Assembly: GCA_022266195.1 (NCBI GenBank)
Contig: WHVY01000001.1
Span: forward strand, 434,001-498,000
DNA: 64,000 nucleotides
Origin: Tetranychus cinnabarinus
Lineage: Eukaryota > Arthropoda > Arachnida > Trombidiformes > Tetranychidae
Direction: 5' to 3'
This document shows, piece by piece, positions 48,821 to 60,740 of the stretch. Below the pieces are notes generated by a model that was not told the DNA's origin, did not search any database, and saw only the letters and a list, made by a program, of their open reading frames with translations. The position numbers and the translations under genes are program-made. Within the stretch, counting starts at the first letter, position 1. Each line of letters begins with the position of its first letter.

Positions 48821-48943
48821 GATAATCAAGATTAAGCTTCTTCTGTTTCAATGTCAATGTATCGAGAACCTTAACCATTGTCATTTGTTATTGTATTTTC
48901 AGTATTTTAGTGCTTCATCCAACTGTGTAGCCGATGCATAATA

Positions 48944-51900
48944 ATGGAGCAGCCACAGTTAATAACGAAGCCATGTCGATACGAGCAAGCCTCGTCCTTG
49001 TCTAAAATATTTTTCTGGTGAGTACTCAACTTCGTAAATACAAATGTCTATTTTGAATGTCGCTGTCAAATGGATATTTAAACTGAATGCCTTACATCGA
49101 TTCCATAGTGTTAATGGAAGCGAAAGTATGGCGGCAAGTTTTATAGTGATTTGGCTAAACTCAGATCGAAATAGATTTGAAAAAATTTTCAATGAAACCT
49201 TTTGTTTCAGGTGGTGTGTTGCTACATTGAGAATAGGATTGAATCGTGAACCGAGCAAAGATGATTTGTACAAATGTCCAGCTTATGATGAAGCATTCAA
49301 GGCTACAGTTCAATTTGAAAGGTAAATCGATGCCATTCATTGAGATTCTTTGAAATGTTATTCATTTGCATTTCTTTTCAAAACAGAAACTGGGACCGAG
49401 AAATCAAAGACGGAAAGTTGAATAACAAAAAGCCAAGCTTGTTGAGAGCAATCGTCAAAACTTATGGAATAGAAACAGTTTTATTCGGAATGTTACTTAC
49501 TATCGATGCAAGTTTATGATTAAATAGAAAGTTTCTGCAGATTACTTCATGATTCACTTCAACTCAGAATTAACAAATTCTCCAATGTTATCCATTCTTT
49601 CATGCATTCAATTCAATTGTGCAGGAAATATTCAACTTTACATCAATCTTTCTTCTTGGATTCATAGTTCGTTACTTCTCTGACAATAACTACAGCAATG
49701 TTACTTGGAATCAATGCTTGATCTGTTCAATTGCTCTGGTATTTACTCTATTCTGCTTTGGACTGATTCGCCATCATGTCTTCATGTTCACTCAAAGACA
49801 AGGAATAAGAGTTAGAACTGCATTGACAACTGTAGTTTATAAAAAGGTATTCGAGATGCACTTCGAACAACGTAAACCTAATTCTCTCTTCTACAGATAC
49901 TAACATTGAGCAAAGCGGCAACAACGAAAACTGATGTTGGATACATTCTTAATATAGTGACGAATGATTTGTCGAGATTCGATGAGGTGAATTTGTTCAT
50001 TTGCAATCGAATTCGAAATTAATTTTTGGAATCTTTTGTCACAGCTTATGTTCAGCATCAACTACATCATTTTGGGTCCATTGATGGGAGTAGTTGCACT
50101 CATTTACATGATATATATTTTGGGATTAGCGAGTTTCGGTTTAGTAATTGTCTTGATTCTTCTCATTCCTTATCAGGCAATCACAGCTAAATATTCAGAC
50201 AAGTTTAGGTAATTTTGTCTGATGAAAGAATCTCAAATTGGAGAAACGAAAGAAATAATTGATGATAATTTGATGAACTTTCTCAATTCAGAGCTCAAAC
50301 AGCGAAGTTGACTGATAAAAGAATAAAGTTGATGGAAGAAATGATTTCAGCAATTCGGATAATCAAAATGTTCACTTGGGAAAAGTCATTTGCAGACTTC
50401 ATTTCAGAGGTACGAAGGTGAGTTATTTATCCGAAGAATATGCAATTTCTTGAAATTTTTAATTTTTCTTCCATTCAATTCAATTCTTCAATTACAGAAA
50501 TGAGATGATCAAAATTCGAAATGCGGCGATATTGAAATTGATGAACATTTCTGTTTATGCATCAGCATCGAGGATAATGGTTTTCGCATGTTTATTATTC
50601 CATGTCCTTTTGGGTCGACCTTTGACTCCTGAATTGGCTTTTATCACACTCTCTCTGTGTAATGCTTTGAAAGTTCCCGTCACTTTCCACAGCAGTAATG
50701 CAATGGGCCTTCTATTTGAGACTTTGGTCTCTGTCCGAAGAACTCAGGTACAGAATGGAATGAAACGACTCTTAATCTTTTAATAGTGACTTAACAGATT
50801 CTGTATTCTTCCAACTTAATCAAACAAATTTACAGGAACTATTACTGCTTGAAACTCGTAAAACAAAAGCGCTAACTAGAAGTGAAAATGAAAGTTTGGC
50901 TAAAGGATTAATATTCGTTGACAGATTCAGTGCTAAGTGGGAAAAGGTTTGTATATAGTTAATGGTGGAGGACCATCATTCAAGATGATTTTGATATTGT
51001 AGTGTATTAATGCAAGTTTTTCTTTTTTTGTTAGAACTCGAAGATAACGCCTTTGAAAGACGTTTCATTCAAATTAGAGCCTGGAGAATTATTGATCGTC
51101 ATAGGAACTGTTGGCTCGGGAAAAGTAAGACATTACAATATTGAATGAAGAATCTCTACTGAAAGTAGATTAGATGAAATCGAATATACAACGCAAATGC
51201 GAAAATTTACATATTATTTATACTACAGACTTGTTTAGTTATGTCTCTACTAGAAGAGATTGCTGTAGTTTCTGGTTCCTGCAAAGTCGTCGGTAGAAAA
51301 GCGTATTCACCTCAAGAATCGTGGACATTTGCTGGAACAATAAGACAAAATATTCTCTTTGGAAGAGATTATTCTCAATCAAAATATTCTAAAGTAATTG
51401 AAAGTTGTTCCCTGAAGAAAGATATTGAATCATTTCCTTATGGTGAGAACACATTGGTTGGTGAAAAAGGTTATACTCTTAGTGGTGGACAAAAGGCTAG
51501 AGTTACTCTTGCAAGGTAAAGTTATTCCAAGGATTCATCTATTCACTTATCAATTGTTTGTTTCTATTCAGAGCGGTTTATGAAGATGCTGATGTCTATA
51601 TATTTGATGATCCTTTGAGTGCTGTTGATCCTGGAGTTGCTGAACACTTATTTGACAAGTAAATATCATTCAACTTTAAACATAAAAATACTAAAATGAT
51701 GATCGCGATCTGATTCCAGATGCATTAATGGTTATTTGAAAGGAAAGACTCGAGTCTTAATTACACATCAACTTCAATTCATTCGTCGAGCTGATAAAAT
51801 ACTGATCATGAGTGAAGGTGAATCAGTGGCTTTTGGAACCTTTGAACAACTAAATAATGTTGGAATTGATTTTATAAAGTTTTTAAAAGAATCGAATGAT

Positions 51901-54158
51901 AGCGAAACAGAAAATCAAAAACAAGAAGAAATGCTGTCAATCGATGAACTGTATTCTGATGAAACAACTAAACAGAAACCAAAGATTCATAATCCACTCA
52001 AAGTTACAAATGAAGTCGAAGTTGCAAAAATAATCGAAGAACAATTGGAATCTCGAGAAGAAAAAGTAACTCTTGGTTCACTTGGAAGTCGAGTCTATTT
52101 GGATTACTTCAGAGCTGGTGGAAACTTAATATTCATAACAATCTTCATAATAATGACTTTCCTCTCACAAGGAATAATTAACTTTACTGATTGGTGGATA
52201 TCGAAGTGGTCCGATGATTCACTTGAGTTATCACAAAGTTATAATGAAACAACAGCAACCAGTGACTTTGCAACTTATTCAAGACCATTCATTACGAGAA
52301 ATGCATATTTTTATTTTGCTTTGATGTTCAGTCTTCTGGTGTCAGTATTCATTAGAATCGGAATGAATTTTCGCATTTGCTTGAAATCTTCCGAATCTCT
52401 ACATAATACAATTTTCGCTCGATTATTAAAATCTCGCTTAGCCTTCTTCGAAACTAATCCTGTTGGTATGCATACTTATAAACCATTCTTAATCGAAAAT
52501 CACTATAAATTCTGTCTTTGATCTCACAGGCCGCATTCTGAATCGTTTCACTCGTGATATTGGAATAATTGATGTCACGATAGCAAACAATTTAATCTCA
52601 ATGAACTTGGTAAATAAGTTTCAACAAAAACTTGTTAAATGCAAAACCAGACATATAATCGTTTCAAGCGATATCATTCTGGACATAGATTTAACTTTTA
52701 CTTGTTACTTTTCACTACAGGATCTTTTACACATTTTCGGTGCGATAATAATCAATGCAGTTGTTTTACCAGTTATCATTGTCGTGATTCCGGTAATTTT
52801 AATAGTGGCGTGGTATGCCAGACGTGTCTATTTGCAAGTAGCTCGTTATATTGTTAGAATGGAAGCTCAAAGTAAGTGCTGAGAATCTCTTAATATAATG
52901 AACAGAAACACAAATAATTTCATTTTTTTCTTAAACAGCAAGATCTCCCATCTATACACAATTTGCTACAACTTATGAAGGCTTGACTACGATTAGAGCC
53001 TTTCAATATGAATCTAAATTCATTAAGCAACTTTATCAATGTATAAACGATAATAATTCATGTAAATTCATATATTTCGGTGTGAGTCGATTGATGGGAA
53101 TGATTCTTGATATATCTATGCTTCCGTTACTAATAACAATTTTAGTATCAGTTCTTTCATTTCCATCGAAATTCGCTGGTGGCGAAGTTGGACTTATTAT
53201 TTCAACCTTTCTCACTATTTTTCAAGCTCTACAGCACGGTGTGAGGATAACAGCCGAATTTGATACAAACATGATTTCCGTGGAAAGAGTTTTGGAATAT
53301 GGTAGACTCCCAATGGAGCCAACATGGGATACGATAAAAGCTGGTTTATTACCGAAGACTTGGCCTAATTTAGGTGACATTGTATTTAAAGATGTTTATC
53401 TAACTTATCCTGGTGCCATTAAACCCGTTCTTAAGAACTTGAACTTTACTGTTTCGAGTGGCGAGAAGATTGGAATTGTTGGTAGAACTGGAGCTGGTAA
53501 AAGTTCATTAATATCAGTATTATTCAGATTAACAGAGTTCGATGGAAGTGTCATCATCGATGGAATTGATATCAAACAACTTGGACTTCATGATTTACGA
53601 AACAAGATATCGATAATTCCTCAAGATCCAATTCTCTTCACTGGAACAATTCGATCCAATCTCGATCCTCTAACCGAATATTCAGATGACTTCATCTGGT
53701 CGACCCTAAAGACCGTAAACTTGGCTCGAACCATCGAGTGCATGCCTGGTGGACTGGATGCTATTGTTACTCAAGGAGGATCCAATTTAAGTTTAGGTCA
53801 ACGACAATTGCTCTGTTTAATTCGAGCTTTACTTCAACGAAATAAAATTATGATTCTTGATGAAGCAACATCCAATATGGATCATCAAACAGACACTTTA
53901 ATTCAAGAAACAATCAGAGCAGAGTTTAAGGATTGTACTGTTCTTACAGTTGCTCATAGACTCAATACGATTATTGATATGGATAAGATTCTCTTGATTG
54001 ATGCTGGACAAGTGCTTGAATATGGAGAACCTTATCTACTCTTGAAACAAGAAACTGGACATTTCAAGTCATTGGTTTCAAAAACTGGAACTTCATATTC
54101 AAATATGCTGTACAAGATAGCTGAGAAATCATATGCCATAAAACATCTAACACAATAA
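48944..54158 (+). CDS. ABCC gene A: MRP4-like ABC transporter, 16 exons, complete
   Basis: ATP-driven exporter of the ABCC (MRP) family, plasma membrane, without an extra N-terminal TMD0. Exons: 48944-49017, 49211-49321, 49387-49507, 49625-49846, 49897-49986, 50045-50208, 50292-50417, 50498-50747, 50836-50946, 51035-51124, 51229-51515, 51572-51658, 51720-52465, 52530-52609, 52721-52871, 52939-54158 (3930 nt, 1309 residues). TMD1 fills exons 4-8. NBD1 has Walker A GTVGSGKT (447-454), Q-loop SPQESW, signature LSGGQ (537-541) and Walker B VYIFDD (557-562); the second D replaces the catalytic Glu, usual for ABCC NBD1. An acidic linker follows, then TMD2. NBD2 has GRTGAGKS (1085-1092), LSLGQ (1187-1191) and IMILDE (D1211, E1212). 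So it is an asymmetric, probably active ATPase. Intron 3 has a GC donor. AATAAA is at 54240. Confidence 0.93.
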
Positions 54159-54239
54159 TCCATAAAGTATTCTGTATACACTAGATATTATTAAAATACA
54201 ATGTATTAAATTCAATACAAAAATAACAAAACACATTGA

Positions 54240-54245
54240 AATAAA
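54240..54245 (+). promoter_or_regulatory. Polyadenylation signal of ABCC gene A
   Basis: AATAAA 82 nt after the stop codon of gene A. Confidence 0.6.
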
Positions 54246-54663
54246 CTAACAATTTAAAATTTCGCTTAAATCGCATGCCTTGATTACTGGATAAGCCGTG
54301 AAGCAGCGTAGTCTGAGAGAGCGTTTGCTTCATAGTACAGAACACAGTGTATTCTAAAGAGTAAGTAAGTGAGAGACGCCATTAATTTATTTCTTCGTGA
54401 ATTAATAAGTTTTCGTGGTACCTTCGATGTCAATAAAATGTTATTTCAGCAAAAAGCTTTATCACTATTTTATAAAATTAGATTTCGAACCGTTGATATT
54501 ATTGCGAAAGCAACTTTTCAAATGTGGGAGTTCTCTATTCTTCTAAAGCATTTGCGAGATTGGTCGATACATGATGTTTATCGTAATTACTTCAACTAAC
54601 TGTTGCTTTTGCCTGCTGAATTTCCTCATTTATATGATAAGATTGCTTGATAATCATAAACAT

Positions 54664-54719
54664 TGAAGTGGTTGAACATTATCAAGATCTAGCATGGTGT
54701 CTTTGAGGAGGCAAATTGG
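54664..54719 (+). promoter_or_regulatory. Conserved upstream block of ABCC gene B
   Basis: GAAGTGGTT, TTATCAAGA, GGTGTCTTTGAGGAGG and AAATTGG, in the same order as before gene A, about 218 nt before the ATG. Confidence 0.55.
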
Positions 54720-54882
54720 TTAACAAATAACAAGATGGAAATTTTCACCTTAATCATGAATTGCATCTTTATTATTCTGTTTCAAAGTCAACATGGTAAG
54801 AATTAAAATCATTGACAGTTGAACATCGAATGTTTAAAATCAAATTGATTCTTCATAAGTTTTATTCATTTTAAATTGAATA

Positions 54883-57800
54883 ATGGAGCGACCGCAGCTG
54901 ATAACAAAACCATGTCGATATGATGAAGGCTCGTTGTTATCTAAGATAACATTCTGGTGAGTAGTGACACTTGTTTTCTTGGAAATACATTTTGAATTAA
55001 TGCTACTTCTGCATGTTCATCGGATCAGTTAATAAGGAAAAAAGCGATGAATGAAGCTTATTCAACTTGGCCGAAACTCAAGAGACAGGAATAATGAGAA
55101 TACTAAAGTTTCAATTTCTTTTTCAGGTGGTGTGCTGCTACACTGAGAATAGGATTGAGTCGTGAACCGACCAAAGATGATTTATACAAATGTCCAGAAG
55201 CCGATGAAGCGCTCAATGCTATAGTTCAATTTGAAAGGTTAGCTCATGGGATTCATCAAAATATTGAGTTTACTATTTTACTTCCTTTTCTAATCCAAAC
55301 AGAAACTGGGATCGAGAGATTGCAAATGGAAAGTTGAACAATAGAAAGCCAAGTCTGTTGAAAGTAATCGCCAGAACTTATGGAATCGAAACCATTTTAT
55401 ATGGAATCTTGCTAACCATTGATGTAAGTTGAGTTTAATCGCAAACTAAAAGACTAGTTAACTATTAAATAATACAAACTATTGAATACAAACTATTGAA
55501 TAAAAGCAAATAAATATCAATGAATTACAATATATTTGCAAGCGAATTGAATGCAGCATAAGTTAAGCAATGAGATATTGATAAAATGTTATTAACATGT
55601 TAATGATGTTAATTGTCTCAGTGAATATTCACAAATGACTTTACTTTACAGGATACTTTGAATTTGTTTCAAGCTTTTCTTCTTGGATTCATTGTTCGAT
55701 ACTTTTCTAACGACAACTACAGTAACGTCACATGGAATCAATGCTTGTACTGTTCAATCGCTCTGGTGTCAGCTATATTCTTTTGGGGATTCCTTCGTCA
55801 TCATGTTATTATCTTGACTCAGAGACAAGGTCTAAGAATAAAGACGGCATTAACAGCTGCTGTTTATAAAAAGGTACAGAATCACCTCTTCCAAAGTAAC
55901 ACTAACTGACTGATTGACTCTTGCAGATATTGACATTGAGTAAGGCCGCAACAACGAAAACTGATGTCGGTTACATTCTCAATATCCTAACAAACGATTT
56001 GACGAGATTTGAGGAGGTAAAGATTTTAGTTCAGTCGATATCGAAATTGGAATTTAATCTATTCAATCTTTTATTCACAGGTCACCTTCTCGATCATTTA
56101 CCTTGTTTTAGGTCCATTGTTGGGAATAGCTGCACTCATTTACATGATACATGTTATTGGACTCGCGAGTCTCGGTTTGGTCATTGTTCTGGTTTTTCTC
56201 ATTCCTTATCAATCAGTTACAGGCAAATATTCAGACAAATTTAGGTAATTTCATGAAATCTTGAAATCGAATCTGAAGACTCAAAGACTTAGCTTGAACC
56301 TTTTTTTACAAATAACCAAAAATTTCATCATTTGTTATGGACACAGAGCTCAAACAGCGAAGTTGACTGACAAAAGAATCAGTTTAATGGAAGAAATGAT
56401 TTCGGCCATTAGGATAATCAAAATGTTTACATGGGAAAAGTCGTTTGCTGATATCATTTCACAAATACGAAAGTGAGTAATTCGGTGAATTTTTCATTTT
56501 CTATGCCTCGTCCGCTTCAAATGCTCTGAATTTGGTCAAATATTTTCTTACAGAAAAGAGATTAAAAAGATCCGTAATGCAGCGATTCTTAAATTGATGA
56601 ACGTTTCTATTCATACATCAGCACCTCGAATCATGGTTTTTGCTTGTTTACTGTTACACGTTCTTCTGGGTCGACCATTGACTCCTGAAATAGTCTTCAT
56701 TACGATATCCTTATGTAATGCCTTGAGACTTCCTGTCACTTTCCACATTGGAAATGCTACAGGATTACTCGCTGAAACTCTGGTCTCAGTGAGAAGAACT
56801 CAGGTACAGTAATGATCTTTTCGTGTTAGATGAAAACAAATTTTGCTATCAATTGACCATAATTTACAGGAACTTTTACTATCTGAAACGCGTCAAACAA
56901 AAGAATTAACAAGAAGCGAAAAGGAAAGTATGGTTAAAGGCTCGATATGGATGCACAGGTTTAATGCTAAATGGGATCAGGTTTGTATTTTGATTCATTG
57001 AATATTCATTTTTGAACTGAATTCGTATTCATCCGAAATCGTATTGATTTCTCCATAGAACTCGACTATAATGAACTTAAAAGACATCTCTTTTAAAATA
57101 CATCCAGGAGAACTATTGGTCATCATTGGAAGCATTGGTGCAGGCAAGGTGAGAATAAATTAAGTCTATTGCCTATTTTTAAACTAATCTGATGAAGAAT
57201 TATTCAGTGGGAAGGATTTGTTAGGATGGATGACCGGAAATTCCATTAGTTGATAGGTAGATGCGAAGACAAAAGAAAACGAAAAGAAGTGAATTCGAAG
57301 TAAATTTCGGAACAGCTACATAATTAGTGATATTTTTTATTCAACAGACTTGTTTAGTTATGTCTCTACTAGAAGAGATTGCTGTCATTTCTGGTTCATG
57401 CAAAGTCGTCGGTAGAAAAGCGTATTCACCTCAAGAATCTTGGACATTTGCTGGAACAATAAGACAAAATATTCTCTTTGGAAGAGAATATTCTCAATCA
57501 AAATATTCTAAAGTAATCGAAAGTTGTTCCCTGAAGAAAGATATTGAATCATTTCCTTATGGTGAGAACACATTGGTTGGTGAAAAAGGTTATACTCTTA
57601 GTGGTGGACAAAAGGCTAGAGTTACTCTTGCAAGGTAAAGTTATTTCAAGGATTCATCTATTCAATTATTAATATTTCATTTCTGTTTAGAGCGGTTTAT
57701 GAAGATGCTGATGTTTATATATTTGATGATCCTTTGAGTGCTGTTGATCCTGGAGTTGCTGAACACTTATTTGACAAGTAAATATTACTCAAATTTAAAC

Positions 57801-60224
57801 ATAAAAATACTAAAATAATGATCTCAATCTGATTCCAGATGCATTAATGGTTATTTGAAAAGAAAGACTCGAGTCTTAATTACACATCAACTTCAATTCA
57901 TTCGTCGAGCAGATAAAATACTAATCATGAATGAAGGTGAATCAGTGGCTTTTGGAACTTTTGAACAACTAAATAATGTTGGAATTGATTTTATAAAGTT
58001 TTTAAAAGAATCGAATGATAGTGAAACAGAAAATCAAAAACAAGAAGAAATGTTGTCAATCGATGAACTGTATTCTGATGAAGCAACTAAACAGAAACCA
58101 AAGATTCTCAATCCACTCAAAGTTACAAATGAAGTCGAAGTAGCAAAAATAATCGAAGAACAATTAGAATCTCGAGAAGAAAAAGTAACTCTTGGTTCAC
58201 TTGGAAGTCGAGTCTATTTGGATTACTTCAGAGCTGGTGGAAACTTAATATTCATAACAATCTTCATAATAATGACTTTCCTCTCACAAGGAATAATTAA
58301 CTTCACTGATTGGTGGATATCGAAGTGGTCCGATGATTCACTTGAGTTATCACAATCGTACAATGAAACAGCAGCAAACAGTGATTTTGCAACTTATTCA
58401 AGACCATTTATTACGAGAAATGCTTATATTTATCTCGGTTTGATGTTCAGTTTATTAGTAGCAGTAATCATACGATTGGGTATGAACTATCGTCTTTGCT
58501 TGAAATCCTCAGAAACATTACATAATCGAATATTCGCTCGATTATTAAAAGCTCGTTTAGCGTTTTTCGAAACGAATCCTGTTGGTAAGTTTATAAATAA
58601 ATTATTTTTTCATTTTTCAAAGCAACATATCTAATTAATGCACCTTCAGGTCGTATCTTAAATCGATTCACTCGTGATATGGGAATCATCGATGTAACAA
58701 TAGCAGAAAACCTTATGTTCATGAACTTGGTAAATACAAAAAAACTTTTAAATCGACAGTAAAAATTCATGGAATCTTTTTTCAATAGGATCTGATTGAA
58801 ATTATTGGTGGAATGATCCTTGCTAGCATAGTTGTTCCAATCATCATAGTCGTGGTTCTGGTAATCTTAGTTTATGCATGGTACATAAGAAATGTCTATT
58901 TGCGAATCGCTCGTTTCATAGTCAGATACGAAGCTCAAAGTAAGAAAAGTATCAAAACATAAACTTATTGAATATGTTAATAAAAATTTGTCTTCTTTCG
59001 ACAGCAAGATCTCCAGTGTATACACAAATCGCAACGACTTATGAAGGATTGACGACAATAAGAGCCTTTCAATATGAATCTAAATTCATCAAACAACTTT
59101 ATCAATTCATAAATGAAAATACTTCGTGTAGATTTATGTATTTTGGTGTTAGTCGCTTCGTAGGAATACTTATCGATCTGTCAGTAGTGGGTCTATTGGC
59201 AACAATACTAATAGTTGTTCTTGCCTTTCCTGACAAGTTTCCTGGCGGTGAAGTGGGTCTAGTCATTTCAACTTTTTTGACTGCTTTTGGGTCATTGCAA
59301 TACGGCATCAAATTGACTGCCGAATTTGAAACTGACATGATTTCAGTAGAAAGAGTTTTAGAATATGGTCGATTACCGATAGAACCTTCATGGAAAACGA
59401 TAAAAGATGGATTATTACCAAAGACTTGGCCAAATTTAGCTGACATGGAATTCAAAAATGTTTATCTAACTTATCCTGGTTCCATCAAACCTGTTCTCAA
59501 GAACTTGAACTTTACTGTTTCCAGTGGTGAGAAGATTGGAATTGTTGGTCGAACTGGAGCTGGTAAAAGTTCATTGATATCAGTATTATTCAGATTAACA
59601 GAGTTCGATGGAAGTGTTATCATCGATGGAATCGATATCAAACAACTTGGACTTCATGATTTACGAAACAAGATATCGATAATTCCTCAAGATCCAATTC
59701 TCTTCACTGGAACAATTCGATCCAATCTCGATCCTCTAACCGAATATTCAGATGACTTCATCTGGTCGACCTTAAAGACCGTAAACTTGGCTCGAACCAT
59801 CGAGTGCATGCCTGGTGGACTGGATGCTATTGTTACTCAAGGAGGATCCAATTTAAGTTTAGGTCAACGACAATTGCTCTGTTTAATTCGAGCTTTACTT
59901 CAACGAAATAAAATTATGATTCTTGATGAAGCAACATCCAATATGGATCATCAAACAGACACTTTAATTCAAGAAACAATCAGAGCAGAGTTCAAGGATT
60001 GTACTGTTCTTACAGTTGCTCATAGACTCAATACGATCATTGATATGGATAAGATTCTCTTGATTGATGCTGGACAAGTGCTTGAATATGGAGAACCTTA
60101 TCTACTCTTAAAACAAGAAACTGGACATTTTAAGTCATTGGTTTCGAAAACTGGGCCTTCATATTCAAATATGCTATTCAAAGCTGCGCAAAAATCATAT
60201 TTCATTAAACATAATAAAAAGTAA
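54883..60224 (+). CDS. ABCC gene B: MRP4-like ABC transporter, 16 exons, complete
   Basis: Exons: 54883-54956, 55127-55237, 55303-55423, 55652-55873, 55927-56016, 56081-56244, 56347-56472, 56554-56803, 56870-56980, 57059-57148, 57348-57634, 57691-57777, 57839-58584, 58650-58729, 58789-58939, 59005-60224. Every exon has the same length as in gene A (3930 nt, 1309 residues), so residue numbers correspond. Walker A of NBD1 is GSIGAGKT instead of GTVGSGKT. The signature LSGGQ, Walker B with DD, and the whole of NBD2 (GRTGAGKS, LSLGQ, LDE) match gene A. TMD exons differ much more, for example in exons 3-6, 9-10 and the TMD2 part of exons 13-16. Intron 3 has a normal GTAAGT donor, unlike A and C. 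Function is inferred as efflux of organic anions or conjugates; substrate unknown. Confidence 0.93.
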
Positions 60225-60740
60225 ACTTTTTCATTTATAAAATCTATTTTCAATTTTCATTATTTAGAATCGAATCAAAGATTTCCATGTAAAATGGTTA
60301 GCTGAATTTATGGAAATCATGAAATTGGTTTCTCGGTAATTAGTGAATAAGATATATTCACGGATGTTCAATTTCTGAGTGAACACTACTTTCGACGATG
60401 TTTTAGGCTCATAAAATAATATATTGCTTTACAGTTATCTTGATTGGTATCATAACAACTCTGATCATGTTTTGTTGTTTTACTTAATCTTGCATAGATG
60501 CCTTAACTCATTTATATTGAGAGCAACGACCAAATTTTCCGGTAAATCATTCAATTAGAAGTGGTTAATGTTTATCAAGAATAAAGATGATGACTTTGAG
60601 ATGGGAATTTAGATAATGATCAAGATCATCTTTGGTGAAATATTTTTTCATTTCATTCGTTCAAAGTGAATCTAATGTTTCAATGTGAAAATGATCATCA
60701 CTTGTGAAAACAAATAGTTTGGACGTTTTGATGCACAGCA
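60225..60740. other. Spacer between ABCC genes B and C
   Basis: 3' UTR of gene B and upstream region of gene C. No AATAAA was seen close to the gene B stop. The region before 60556 has weak similarity to the sequence upstream of gene A. Confidence 0.5.
60557..60611 (+). promoter_or_regulatory. Conserved upstream block of ABCC gene C
   Basis: GAAGTGGTT, TTATCAAGA, GATGACTTTGAGATGGGAAT, about 184 nt before the ATG; the same motif order as before genes A and B. Confidence 0.55.

Larger units (their letters stand above)
54159..54882. other. Spacer between ABCC genes A and B
   Basis: It holds the 3' UTR of gene A with an AATAAA at 54240-54245 and the upstream region of gene B. A 76-codon open stretch at 54369-54599 has no partner exons or family match. 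A modestly GC-richer patch with hairpin potential (GAAGCAGCG...GCGTTTGCTTC, about 54299-54333) is unexplained. Confidence 0.5.

Noticed and set aside
54285..54360. GC-richer patch that at first looked like a tRNA or rRNA piece
   Set aside because: No tRNA arms or T-loop consensus, and no match to conserved rRNA segments that I know.
54369..54599. 76-codon frame between ABCC genes A and B
   Set aside because: No equivalent in the B-C spacer, no family match, and it lies in the presumed promoter region of gene B.
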